Positions 7,827 to 16,276 of a stretch of 51,185 nucleotides of DNA are shown piece by piece; within the stretch, counting starts at the first letter, position 1; each line of letters begins with the position of its first letter. The stretch is taken from contig PKQY01000009.1 in assembly GCA_017577895.1 (NCBI GenBank), positions 1 through 51,185 of the forward strand, read 5' to 3'. The notes beneath the pieces are model-generated. The model saw only the letters and a list, made by a program, of their open reading frames with translations, did no database searches and had not been told where the DNA came from. The stretch is from Bacillota bacterium (GTDB taxonomy: Bacteria > Bacillota > Bacilli > ZCTH02-B2). Position numbers and translations under genes: made by a program.

Positions 7827-8384
7827 TCATGCCCGCGATACATATTCTCCCGTTCGGGTGTCCACGATGACTTTATCTCCGACGTTGATGAACAACGGCA
7901 CTTGCACGACCAACCCGGTTTCCAAGGTCGCCGGTTTGCTGCCGCCCGTGGCCGTATCGCCGCGAATCCCCGGTTCGGTGGCGACCACTTCCAGCTCCAC
8001 CGTGTTGGGCAAGTCGATGCCGATGACTTGTTCGTTGTGCAACATGACGTGGACCACCATGTTTTCCTTGAGAAACTTCAGTTCCCGCTCAATTTGCCGA
8101 CGGTTGAGCGTCAACTGCTCGTACGTTTCGGTATCCATGAACGTAAACTCGTCACCGCTGCTGTACAAATACTGCATCGGTCTCGTATCGATGCGGGCCT
8201 GCTCCACTTTTTCCCCGGCCCGAAACGTTTTCTCCTGGATGTTCCCCGTCTGCAAATTGCGCAGCTTGGTCCGCACGAAGGCAGCACCTTTTCCCGGTTT
8301 CACATGCATAAACTCAATCACTTGCCAAAGTTCGCCGTCGACTTCAATGGTCAATCCTGTGCGCAAATCGTTCACCGAAATCAT
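7827..8384 (-). CDS. efp: Elongation factor P
   Basis: Relieves ribosome stalling at polyproline. The 185-residue product has the three OB-like domains, starting MISVNDLRTGLTIEVDGELW. The tip loop is HVKPGKGAAF with Lys32, the residue that bacilli modify with 5-aminopentanol; this is a Lys-type rather than Arg-type EF-P. The C-terminal signature GDKVIVDTRTGEYVSR is intact. A ribosome site GATGGAGGGAAC precedes the start. It stands in the usual place beside papA. Confidence 0.97.
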   Translation of the reverse strand: MISVNDLRTGLTIEVDGELWQVIEFMHVKPGKGAAFVRTKLRNLQTGNIQEKTFRAGEKVEQARIDTRPMQYLYSSGDEFTFMDTETYEQLTLNRRQIERELKFLKENMVVHVMLHNEQVIGIDLPNTVELEVVATEPGIRGDTATGGSKPATLETGLVVQVPLFINVGDKVIVDTRTGEYVSRA

Positions 8385-8433
8385 CTTGTTCCCTCCATCT
8401 TTCAGTATGCGTCAAAATGTCGCGGACCGCTGC

Positions 8434-9504
8434 TCAGAGCACAATCAAATGTTTTGGGGCACCGGTCAACACTTCCAAACCGTCAGCGGTCACCAACACG
8501 TCGTCTTCAATCCGCACGCCACCCAATCCGGGCAAATAAATGCCCGGCTCCACCGTCAACACCATTCCGGGTTCCAAGACGGTCTCACACCGTTTCGAAA
8601 GACTGGGCGACTCGTGAATGTCCAGCCCGATGGCATGACCGGTAGCGTGACCAAAGGCAGCCCCATAGCCGCGGGCGCTGATGTAATCCCTCACCACCGC
8701 ATCCGCTTCCCGGCCGGTCATGCCGGCGCGAATCCGGCTCAACCCCAGCTCCTGTGCCTCCAGGACGATGCGGAAAATTTCTTGCAGCCGCGCATCCACC
8801 GAACCGATGGCCACCGTCCGGGTCAAATCGGAACAATACCCTTCATAGCGGGCGCCAAAATCCAACGTCACCAGATCGCCTTCCGTCAACACCCGTTCGC
8901 CGGCAACGCCGTGGGGCAGTGCCGAACGGGGTCCGGAAGCCACAATCGTGTCAAAAGCCGGTCCGGAGGCACCCAACTGCCGCATTTTATACTCCAACTC
9001 CGCCGCCACATCCCGCTCCTTGATCCCCGGGCGTAAGATGGTGAGCACGTGGCGAAAAGCTTCGTCGGCAATCACCGCTGCTTTGCGGATATGATCGATC
9101 TCCTCCGGTTCTTTGATCCAGCGCAACCGCTCCACCCATTCGGAAGTCGACACGAGCTGGATCGGTTGTAGCGCTTCCACCAACTTGACATATTCGGCGT
9201 ATGTGAGGTGCTGGGCATCGAACCCCAGCTTTCCGGCACCCGCATCATGCAACAATTGTTTCAACGTATGTACTGCATCGCCGTGGTGTTCCACCACTTC
9301 AAACAGCGGCGCCTGTTGGCTCGCCTGCTCGATGTAACGGAAATCGGTGATGAGCCACGCTTTTTGCGGGGTGATGACAACCATGCCGCTGGTGCCGGTA
9401 AACCCGCTCATGTACCGCCGGTTGTTGGGCTCGGTGACCAACAGTGCGTCCAGCCCTTCCTGCTCCAACCGCACTCTCACTTTCGCCAAGCGCTGTGCGT
9501 TCAT
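8434..9504 (-). CDS. papA: Xaa-Pro peptidase (M24 family, YqhT-like)
   Basis: Metalloaminopeptidase that cleaves X-Pro bonds in the cytoplasm. The 356-residue protein has an N-terminal creatinase-like domain (about 1-130) and the pita-bread catalytic domain. All five metal ligands are visible: Asp215 (LVTLD), Asp226 (GYCSD), His290 (ATGHAIG), Glu319 (LTVEPG) and Glu333 (RIEDD). Its ATG overlaps the aroQ stop (ATGA). The order efp-papA-aroQ equals Bacillus subtilis efp-yqhT-yqhS. Confidence 0.95.
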   Translation of the reverse strand: MNAQRLAKVRVRLEQEGLDALLVTEPNNRRYMSGFTGTSGMVVITPQKAWLITDFRYIEQASQQAPLFEVVEHHGDAVHTLKQLLHDAGAGKLGFDAQHLTYAEYVKLVEALQPIQLVSTSEWVERLRWIKEPEEIDHIRKAAVIADEAFRHVLTILRPGIKERDVAAELEYKMRQLGASGPAFDTIVASGPRSALPHGVAGERVLTEGDLVTLDFGARYEGYCSDLTRTVAIGSVDARLQEIFRIVLEAQELGLSRIRAGMTGREADAVVRDYISARGYGAAFGHATGHAIGLDIHESPSLSKRCETVLEPGMVLTVEPGIYLPGLGGVRIEDDVLVTADGLEVLTGAPKHLIVL

Positions 9505-9953
9505 TGTTCTCTCACCCGTTCTTTCTGGGAGGCCAAATAGCGCAAGGCCAACAAATAGCCTTCCGCTCCAAGGCCCGTAATTTGCCCTTGGACTACGGGC
9601 GCCAGCACCGAATGGTGCCGAAACGGTTCGCGACGGTACACGTTGGTCAGGTGAACTTCGACCACCGGAACGGCGACACTGGCCACGGCGTCCCGCAAGG
9701 CGTAACTGTAATGGGTCAGCGCCCCGGCGTTGATGATGACGCCGAGCAAAGCCGGATCATCTTGATGCGCTTGCAGCCGGTCGATGAGTTCGCCTTCGTG
9801 GTTGGACTGAACGGCCACCACCTCCACACCCAAGTCGTGGCCCAACGACTGCAGCGCGTCGTTGATGTCCGCAAGAGTCTGGTGACCGTAAATGTGCGGT
9901 TCACGTTTCCCCAAGCGATTCAAATTGGGGCCGTGCATGACAAGAACGTACAC
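9501..9953 (-). CDS. aroQ: 3-dehydroquinate dehydratase, type II
   Basis: Shikimate pathway enzyme that dehydrates 3-dehydroquinate. The 150-residue product shows the type II signatures: MHGPNLNRLGKREP, IYG, VQSNHEGELIDRLQ, GVIINAGALTHYSYALRDA and VEVHLTNVYRREPFRHHS. The start is the GTG at 9953, which follows GAGGAGG at 8 bases and gives MYVLVMHGPNLN; the open frame further upstream has no such support. Homododecamer in the known family. Confidence 0.95.
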   Translation of the reverse strand: MYVLVMHGPNLNRLGKREPHIYGHQTLADINDALQSLGHDLGVEVVAVQSNHEGELIDRLQAHQDDPALLGVIINAGALTHYSYALRDAVASVAVPVVEVHLTNVYRREPFRHHSVLAPVVQGQITGLGAEGYLLALRYLASQKERVREQ

Positions 9954-10099
9954 CGGAACCCCCTCCTCACAAGATAGCACCATTTTACCACAGGGGGGGA
10001 AGTTTGAAAAAGACACGGGCAATTCGGTCCCACAGCCGAAGCCGAACATGATAAAATAAGAAACAAGTGCATCGACATACGGCAGGTGAACAGACGATC

Positions 10100-11041
10100 A
10101 TGGCTCAACCAAAACAGCCTCTTTACGGCGGTCAGGCCGTCATCGAAGGTGTCATGTTTGTCGGCCAACGGACGCGGGTGACCGCCATTCGACGAAAAGA
10201 TCAGGAAATCGAATTTTTTGAAGAAACCGACATTAAAACGCCGTTGTGGTTAAAATGGTTGCAGAAAATTCCGTTCATCCGCGGCATTGTCGCCATTCTC
10301 ACCGCCGTGGCAGGCGGTTCAAAACATATGGAATTTGCCAGTGAACGTTTCGACGCCGACACGGACGGAGAAACGGAAGAACGTCCATCATCTCCGGCGT
10401 CGTCCAAATGGGCGGCCGTTGCCAGTATTGCCGCCATCGCCATCTTGTCCTTCATTGCCGGCAAAATCATTTTCACCGCAGTGCCGGCCTTCCTGGCCAG
10501 CGTCTTCGATCCATGGGTGCACAACTATTTCTTGCGCAACATCATCGAAGGAGCCATTAAAACGGCGTTGTTGCTCGTCTACTTATGGACGATTGGCCAG
10601 ATGCCCATCATCAAGCGGTTGTTCCAATACCACGGGGCGGAACATAAAGTGATCAACGCCTTTGAGGCCGGCGACCCGTTGACGGTGGAACACGTCCGAC
10701 AACATTCCCGTTTTCATTACCGCTGTGGCAGCAGCTTTTTAGTTTTTACGATTTTGACCGGTGTCATCCTGTACTCCTTTATCCCATACTCCTCCGTCTG
10801 GGAACGGGTGTTGGACCGGATCGTGCTCCTGCCCGTCGTCATCGGCGTCTCATACGAGGTGTTGCGCCTGACAAACGCTTGTCGAAACATTCCGCTGCTT
10901 TCCTGGCTCGCCTATCCCGGTCTCTGGCTGCAAGCCTTGACGACCCGTGAACCGGACGACGACCAAATCGAGGTCTCCATCGCTGCTTTTCAGCGGATGA
11001 GAGAACTGGACAAACGAGACACTATCGAGAAAGTGTGGTGA
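10100..11041 (+). CDS. yqhQ: DUF1385 membrane protein (YqhQ)
   Basis: 313-residue integral membrane protein. The start MAQPKQPLYGGQAVIEGVMF carries the GGQAVIEGVM signature of DUF1385. It is followed by FIRGIVAILTA, several hydrophobic helices between about 120 and 175, and the conserved YHGAEHKVINAFEAG and HSRFHYRCGSSFLVF blocks. Function is unknown, although the HGAEHK block looks like a metal or catalytic centre. ATG 10100 with AGGTGA 10 bases upstream; an ATG 33 bases upstream lacks a ribosome site. Divergent from aroQ, as in bacilli. Confidence 0.92.
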   Translation: MAQPKQPLYGGQAVIEGVMFVGQRTRVTAIRRKDQEIEFFEETDIKTPLWLKWLQKIPFIRGIVAILTAVAGGSKHMEFASERFDADTDGETEERPSSPASSKWAAVASIAAIAILSFIAGKIIFTAVPAFLASVFDPWVHNYFLRNIIEGAIKTALLLVYLWTIGQMPIIKRLFQYHGAEHKVINAFEAGDPLTVEHVRQHSRFHYRCGSSFLVFTILTGVILYSFIPYSSVWERVLDRIVLLPVVIGVSYEVLRLTNACRNIPLLSWLAYPGLWLQALTTREPDDDQIEVSIAAFQRMRELDKRDTIEKVW

Positions 11042-11050
11042 CTTTGGGCC

Positions 11051-11428
11051 ATGGGCCAACGCGTATGGACGTATATCATCGTCGGATTGTTCGCCATCGG
11101 TCTCGTCTTCACGTTGCTGCGAAATCCCCTTTCCGTCTTGATCCCGCTGGTCATTCTGGGGGTGATCATCTACTTCCTGCGGCGGCCGCGTCAACGTTTG
11201 TTCCGTCCCGGGACGTCAAGCGGACCATGGAGATCCGGCAACCCGTACGTGGTCCAAAAACGGCCGGCTGACAAGCCCTTTGGTTTGAAACTGAAGGCGG
11301 ACGTGCCAAGCATTCCGGAAAGACAAAAACGGAAGGCGAAGAAAAAACACGCCTTCCGTGTCATCGAGGGCAAAAAAGGAAAAATGCCGCCATCGGACAA
11401 GAACGATGACAAGCACTTGCTTCACTGA
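11051..11428 (+). CDS. yqhP: SA1362/YqhP-like small membrane protein
   Basis: 125-residue protein with two adjacent membrane helices (TYIIVGLFAIGLVFTLL and VLIPLVILGVIIYFL), then a basic tail (RPRQRLFRPG; RQKRKAKKKH). It follows yqhQ by 9 bases and sits where Bacillus subtilis has yqhP; the topology fits the SA1362 group. Function unknown. The ribosome site is weak, which suggests translation coupled to yqhQ. Confidence 0.75.
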   Translation: MGQRVWTYIIVGLFAIGLVFTLLRNPLSVLIPLVILGVIIYFLRRPRQRLFRPGTSSGPWRSGNPYVVQKRPADKPFGLKLKADVPSIPERQKRKAKKKHAFRVIEGKKGKMPPSDKNDDKHLLH

Positions 11429-11446
11429 CAACGCGGCCCCATCGGT

Positions 11447-12397
11447 TCAAACGTTCACAGGCGTTGCCTGCTTTTGGCCGTGCACGCGGTAACGGGGACG
11501 GAATTTCAAGCAGTACGCATCAAAGTCCCAGCGCTCAAAAAACGCCTCGGCTGCCTGAATCCCCGCCCTGTACAACGCTTCCTTTTCGCGGTCCGTCAAG
11601 GAAAAATCAGTCGACGACGTCGGACCCGTCGGGATGAAAATGGTCCGCACCTCGTCGGCTTCCCGCACGGCTAAATGATCCACAGCACTGATCATCGTCT
11701 TGAGCAGCGCTTGCGTGTAATGCCAAAAATTGGACGTCGACTGCACTTGTGTGCTGCGCTCGCCGACCAGTCGAAATCCAAAAGTCGGCCAGCGCGGTTT
11801 TTCTTTGCTGTCAAACAGCCAAACCGGATAATTGCTCAACACTCCACCGTCGACCATCAGATGGGTTCTTCCTCTGGCGCGCAACCGCAGCGGCTGGAAA
11901 AAGTACGGGATGGCACAACTCATGGCGGCAGCCCGGGCCACCGGAAACTCTTGCGGCCACAGTCCGTAACGGGGACAATCATCGGGAAAGACGACCATCC
12001 GGCCCGCCGTCAAATCGGTCACCACCACCCGCAACCGCCCCTCTTCCACATCCCCAAACGTCCGCACCCCTTTTTCCGCCAAACGGGCCCGCAACCACTG
12101 TTCCAGCGGCTCCATGGGGTACAGCCCGTACTTTCGCCACAATTGCAGCGGACCGCCCACGACCGGCAACCGCAGCCAACCGGTCTTGCGCATCAGTTGG
12201 GCCAAATCCATTTCGAACATGATAGCCTTCAGCTCCTGTGCACGGTATCCGGCCGCCAACAAAGCCGCCACGATGGAACCGGAGGAGGTGCCGGCAACCC
12301 GCATCCAACGGTAGCCTTTCGCTTCCGCCACTTCCAACGCGCCGACAAAGGCGATGCCGCGCACACCCCCTCCTTGAAACACCGCATCCGCCCACAT
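11447..12397 (-). CDS. Patatin-like phospholipase (YqhO-type)
   Basis: Serine acyl hydrolase of the patatin family. The 316-residue protein has the oxyanion loop GGGVRG (9-14), the nucleophile elbow GTSSG with Ser38, and the Asp of the dyad in MVDGGVLSNYPV. No signal peptide, so probably cytoplasmic or membrane-associated. It corresponds in place to yqhO of Bacillus subtilis, but the mntR gene that follows there is absent here. Substrate unknown. Confidence 0.92.
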   Translation of the reverse strand: MWADAVFQGGGVRGIAFVGALEVAEAKGYRWMRVAGTSSGSIVAALLAAGYRAQELKAIMFEMDLAQLMRKTGWLRLPVVGGPLQLWRKYGLYPMEPLEQWLRARLAEKGVRTFGDVEEGRLRVVVTDLTAGRMVVFPDDCPRYGLWPQEFPVARAAAMSCAIPYFFQPLRLRARGRTHLMVDGGVLSNYPVWLFDSKEKPRWPTFGFRLVGERSTQVQSTSNFWHYTQALLKTMISAVDHLAVREADEVRTIFIPTGPTSSTDFSLTDREKEALYRAGIQAAEAFFERWDFDAYCLKFRPRYRVHGQKQATPVNV

Positions 12398-12460
12398 GCT
12401 TCATCCCCCATTTCCATCCACAACGTATGCATGCGAGCGGATGCCCGTTCAAAACAAATC

Positions 12461-12508
12461 AGCCAAGCCCCTCCTGCGGGCTTGGCTGCCCCTCCTGCGG
12501 GCTTGGCT
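12461..12508 (-). terminator. nrdJ terminator with a duplicated arm
   Basis: Downstream of nrdJ the minus strand forms a 10-bp hairpin (12478-12487 with 12461-12470, AGCCAAGCCC/GGGCTTGGCT) followed by GATTTGTTTT. A perfect 21-bp tandem copy (12467-12487 and 12488-12508) repeats loop and arm, so a second upstream arm (12499-12508) competes for the same partner. On the plus strand the repeat is followed by five T, but no plus-strand gene ends here. Confidence 0.75.
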
Positions 12509-12528
12509 TTTTTCATCCGGTTGCCTCC

Positions 12529-15102
12529 TCAGCCACACCGATTGTATCCGCACGAAATGCAATGTTTGCAGCCTTCCTCATTGATGAGCGTTGCGGAACC
12601 ACATGCGGGGCACAGGTCCAAATCTTCCGTCCGGTCGTCGGCATCATTGTCGTCATTCAGGCGGACGTGAATCGAATACCGCGACGAGGCATCGCTGTGG
12701 TTTTCGTCGGCCGCCGACACTTCTTCCATGGCCGTGCCTTCTTCTTCCAGCGAATGGCCGTTGATGTGCATCTCCAAGGCCTTGGCCACCGCATCGGGGA
12801 CCGACTCGACCCGGTTGGGCCCAAAGCCGACGGCGCCGGAACCGCCAATGCCTTTCAAGTGTTTGATGAGCAGTTTCGCCTTGTTGCCATCGGGCAATTC
12901 GCCAAAACGCAAAAACAATGTCGACACCCGACCCAGCGCCTCGGACATGGCAAACACGTCGCTGCCCGCCTTGCCGATGTTGACGATAATCTCAAAGGGC
13001 TTGCCGTTGATGTCGTTGATCGTGATATACGCTTTGCCCAATGGGGTCTTCATTTTGTAGGTGGCCCCGGTCAATTTTTGCGGTCGACGATGGTATTCGG
13101 ATTTTTTCGCTGTCGCCGTTCCGTCGTTGGACGGGATTGCTTCTTTTTCCGCTGTTTTCTCCACCGTTTTCTCCGCCGGTTTTTCGGTGGACAACACTTG
13201 CGTGTCGCGGCTGCCGTCGCGGTAAATGGTCACACCTTTGCAACCGAGCTCATACGCCAGCTCGTACAGCTTTTTCGTCTCCTCGATGGTGAAATCGGCG
13301 GGGGCGTTGGCCGTCTTGCTGATGGAGGAATCCACCCAGCGCTGAATGGCCGCCTGCACGCGGATGTGTTCTTCCGCGGTCAAGTCCATGGCCGTCACAA
13401 AATAATCGGGCAACGGTTCTCCCGGATGTTGTTCCATCCATTCTTTGACAATGGGCACGTATTGTTTGTCTTTGCCCAAGCGGCTCTGCCGGACGTATTC
13501 AAACGCATAAAACGGCTCGATGCCGGTGGAGGTGCCGACCATGGTGCCGGTGCTGCCGGTGGGAGCCTGCGTCAAGACGGTCACGTTGCGCATCCCCTTG
13601 GTGCGAACCGCCTCCCGCACTTCCTCATCCATTTGCCGCATAAATCCGCTCTGCAAAAATTTCTCCGCGTCAAACATGGGGAACGGCCCTTTTTCGGCGG
13701 CCAAATCGGCGGAAGCCAAATACGCCTTCTTGGCGATGAAGCCGTACAATTTGTCCAGAAACTTCAACGACTCGGGACTGCCGTAACGGATTTTCAGGCG
13801 AATCAACATTTCCGCCAGTCCCATGGTCCCGAGGCCAATCCGCCGCTCGTTCATTTGGTTTTGGCGGTTTTCCTCAAAATGATACGGCGTCGCGTCGATG
13901 ACGTTGTCGAGGAACCGGACCGCCCATTCCACCGCTTGCCCCAGCGCATCCCAATCGACGTCGTTCTCGTCTTCGCGGACGAATTTGGCCAAGTTCAACG
14001 CCGACAAGTTGCACACGCCCCATGCTGGCAACCCCTGCTCCCCGCACGGGTTGGTGCAAATGATTTTGTTGAAGTACCAGCTGTTGGACATTTGATTGTA
14101 ATATTCCATGAAAACGACGCCCGGTTCGGCCGACTTCCACGCCGATTCGATGATGGTGTGCCAGATGTCCCGCGCCTTCATCACTTTGTAGACGTCGACC
14201 TTCTTCCCGAGCGCTTTCCACTTGTCGAGATCGCCGTCCCACACTTGGTCGTAATCCGGATCGCTGGTGTCGGGGAAGACCAACTCCCAATCGAGGTCTT
14301 CCTTGACGGCCCTCATAAAGGCGTTGCTGATGCAGACGGACAAGTTGGCGTTGTTCATCTTGTCCATCCGCTGTTTGACCGTGATGAACTCGATGAGGTC
14401 GGGATGCCAGTCGTTGAGCATCAGCATCAACGCGCCCCGGCGGGATCCGCCTTGTTCGATGAGCCCCGTCGTGTAGCTGAACAGCCCGCCCCAAGACACC
14501 GCACCGCTGGACGATCCGTTGACACCCCGCACCAAGGCCCGGCGGGGACGCAACGACGACAAGTTGATGCCCACGCCGCCGCCCCGGGCCATGATTTCCG
14601 TCATTTGACTCAACGTTTTCATGATCCCGCCCCGGCTGTCGTGGGGAGAAGGAATGACGTAACAGTTGAACAATGTCAACTCGTCACTGGCACCGGCACC
14701 GGCGGCAATGCGGCCGCCCGGAACCAATTTCCAATCTTGTAACAAATACTCAAATTTTTCCGTCCACTCGGCCCGTTTTTCCGGCGTCGGCTCGACCGCC
14801 GCAATGGCCTTGGCCAGCCTCTTCCACATCTGCTCCGGCGTCGTCTCGATGGCCACGGTCACCAGTTCTTTCGCGCCCGTCCACGTTTCGCCGTTGCGCA
14901 ACCGCACCGTCACCCGGTCACCGTCGACGGCCGTCACTTCCCCCACTTCTTTTTGCGGGAAACGGGAATCGTCTTTCACCAACACCAACACCGTTTCCCC
15001 GACGTTGACGCCGTATTTGCCCTGTCTTTTCAACGCATACCGATCCAAAAAAATTTTCTCGCTCAGTCCCGTCAAACGAGTCCCTTGTTTCGTCGACTGC
15101 AT
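12529..15102 (-). CDS. nrdJ: Adenosylcobalamin-dependent ribonucleotide reductase, class II
   Basis: Reduces ribonucleoside di- or triphosphates to deoxy forms with coenzyme B12, so it works with or without oxygen. The 857-residue protein has an N-terminal segment starting MQSTKQGTRLTGLSEKIFL, an unusual small SH3-like stretch (about 25-80), and the reductase barrel with the redox Cys in LFNCYVIPSP, NPCGEQGLPAWGVCNLSAL (catalytic Cys and Glu) and QAPTGSTGTMVGTSTGIEP. A low-complexity linker with EKTVEKTAEKE (about 680) leads to a C-terminal domain and a Cys-rich tail (CPACGS, CKHCISCGYNRCG) that shuttles electrons. The ATG at 15102 is preceded by GGAGGTT at 8 bases. Confidence 0.95.
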   Translation of the reverse strand: MQSTKQGTRLTGLSEKIFLDRYALKRQGKYGVNVGETVLVLVKDDSRFPQKEVGEVTAVDGDRVTVRLRNGETWTGAKELVTVAIETTPEQMWKRLAKAIAAVEPTPEKRAEWTEKFEYLLQDWKLVPGGRIAAGAGASDELTLFNCYVIPSPHDSRGGIMKTLSQMTEIMARGGGVGINLSSLRPRRALVRGVNGSSSGAVSWGGLFSYTTGLIEQGGSRRGALMLMLNDWHPDLIEFITVKQRMDKMNNANLSVCISNAFMRAVKEDLDWELVFPDTSDPDYDQVWDGDLDKWKALGKKVDVYKVMKARDIWHTIIESAWKSAEPGVVFMEYYNQMSNSWYFNKIICTNPCGEQGLPAWGVCNLSALNLAKFVREDENDVDWDALGQAVEWAVRFLDNVIDATPYHFEENRQNQMNERRIGLGTMGLAEMLIRLKIRYGSPESLKFLDKLYGFIAKKAYLASADLAAEKGPFPMFDAEKFLQSGFMRQMDEEVREAVRTKGMRNVTVLTQAPTGSTGTMVGTSTGIEPFYAFEYVRQSRLGKDKQYVPIVKEWMEQHPGEPLPDYFVTAMDLTAEEHIRVQAAIQRWVDSSISKTANAPADFTIEETKKLYELAYELGCKGVTIYRDGSRDTQVLSTEKPAEKTVEKTAEKEAIPSNDGTATAKKSEYHRRPQKLTGATYKMKTPLGKAYITINDINGKPFEIIVNIGKAGSDVFAMSEALGRVSTLFLRFGELPDGNKAKLLIKHLKGIGGSGAVGFGPNRVESVPDAVAKALEMHINGHSLEEEGTAMEEVSAADENHSDASSRYSIHVRLNDDNDADDRTEDLDLCPACGSATLINEEGCKHCISCGYNRCG

Positions 15103-15209
15103 CGACCCAACCTCCATCCCTTGTCTAGTACAACCAATTTTTTGCTCTACAAAAAACAATGCGTCAATCCGTACAACCGAGCTGTTGATCAATATGTAGG
15201 TGCCCGTTC

Positions 15210-15236
15210 ATTATACACCACAAGATGTTGAATCAA
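15210..15236 (-). promoter_or_regulatory. Candidate sigma-A promoter of nrdJ
   Basis: A perfect TATAAT (15210-15215 on the minus strand) lies 15 bases after TTGATT (15231-15236). The leader to the nrdJ start would be about 100 bases. I see no cobalamin riboswitch or clear NrdR boxes in this 320-base divergent region (15103-15422). Confidence 0.4.
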
Positions 15237-15354
15237 AAGAACCGTATTCCCTCATTTGGCCCGTGGTTTGGGCGCAAAATCGGGGATTTTTTCCTCGATT
15301 CGATGCCAGTCGTCGGTTCTATTCTTTTTTTGCATCCCCCAAACGTTTCCGGCA

Positions 15355-15363
15355 TGTTACAAT
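15355..15363 (+). promoter_or_regulatory. Possible extended -10 promoter of dat
   Basis: TGTTACAAT (TGn plus TACAAT, 15358-15363) fits an extended -10 about 60 bases before dat. No convincing -35 lies at the right distance, so support is limited. Confidence 0.35.
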
Positions 15364-15422
15364 AGTTTCGGCGTCATTCATCCGCTGTCAGGACATTCCT
15401 CATGGGGAAAGGAAGATGACCG

Positions 15423-16274
15423 ATGCTCATGTTGTACAATGACACGCTCATCTCCCGGGATTTGTTTCGGGTCGACTTGGAAGATCGGGGCTATCAATTT
15501 GGCGACGGCGTGTACGAAGTCATCCGCTTTTATGATGGCTGCCCGTTTGAACTGAACGCCCACCTGGAACGGCTGTGGGCCAGTGCCGAGGCCATCCGCA
15601 TTCCGCTGCCGGTGACAAAAGTGCGTCTGGCCGAAAACATTTCCCGGCTCATCGAAGAAAGCCACGTCCAAGACGGCATCATTTACTTGCAACTGACCCG
15701 CGGCGTGGCGCCCCGCGGCCATCTGTTTCCCGAAAACGTGCAACCGGTGCTCACCGGTTACGCCACGTCGGTGGAGCGGCCGACGGACGCCATGCAAAAC
15801 GGCATTGCCGCCATCACCGCCGACGACATCCGCTGGCTGCGGGTGGACATCAAAACGATCAACCTCTTGCCCAACATTTTGGCCAAACAAACCGCGCACG
15901 AAGCCGGCGCCCAGGAGGCCGTCTTCGTGCGCGACGGATTCGTCACGGAAGGCAGCAGTTCCAACGTTTTCGGCATTCGCGACGGCGTCTGCTACACCCA
16001 TCCGGCCAACCACTTGATCCTAAACGGCATTACCCGCCAGGTCGTCTTGCGCTTGCTGGATACGGTCGGCATCCCGCTGCGAGAAGAAGCCATCCCGAAA
16101 GAAGAACTGTACCATATGGACGAAGTGTTCCTCACCAGCACGGTGCAAGAAGTGTGCCCCATCGTGCAAATCGACGGCCGGACCGTCGGCGCCGGCCAAC
16201 CGGGGCCCTACACCCGCCGGTTGCAGGACGCCTTTGAACAGACGATTCGCGACAAAAAACCGCTTTTGGCATAA
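15423..16274 (+). CDS. dat: D-amino acid aminotransferase (D-alanine transaminase)
   Basis: PLP enzyme of fold type IV that interconverts D-alanine and D-glutamate for the cell wall. The 283-residue product has DLEDRGYQFGDGVYEVIR, LTRGVAPRGH, the PLP-lysine block RVDIKTINLLPNILAKQ, EGSSSNVFGI and THPANHLILNGITR, all close to bacillary Dat; the DLEDRGYQFGDGVYEV and RGVAPR blocks separate it from branched-chain transaminases. Ribosome site GGAAAGGAAG. It converges on lipM with 2 bases between the stops. Confidence 0.92.
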   Translation: MLMLYNDTLISRDLFRVDLEDRGYQFGDGVYEVIRFYDGCPFELNAHLERLWASAEAIRIPLPVTKVRLAENISRLIEESHVQDGIIYLQLTRGVAPRGHLFPENVQPVLTGYATSVERPTDAMQNGIAAITADDIRWLRVDIKTINLLPNILAKQTAHEAGAQEAVFVRDGFVTEGSSSNVFGIRDGVCYTHPANHLILNGITRQVVLRLLDTVGIPLREEAIPKEELYHMDEVFLTSTVQEVCPIVQIDGRTVGAGQPGPYTRRLQDAFEQTIRDKKPLLA

Positions 16275-16276
16275 TC

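Noticed and set aside
12467..12508. Possible start of a CRISPR or satellite array
   Set aside because: There are only two copies, directly adjacent and without spacers; they are part of a terminator hairpin.
12238..14742. 834-codon plus-strand open frame opposite nrdJ
   Set aside because: It is antisense to a well-conserved reductase; the residue use is His/Arg/Phe-rich and there is no ribosome site. High GC leaves this frame open.
15103..15422. Cobalamin riboswitch before nrdJ
   Set aside because: I found no B12-box or pairing that fits the model.
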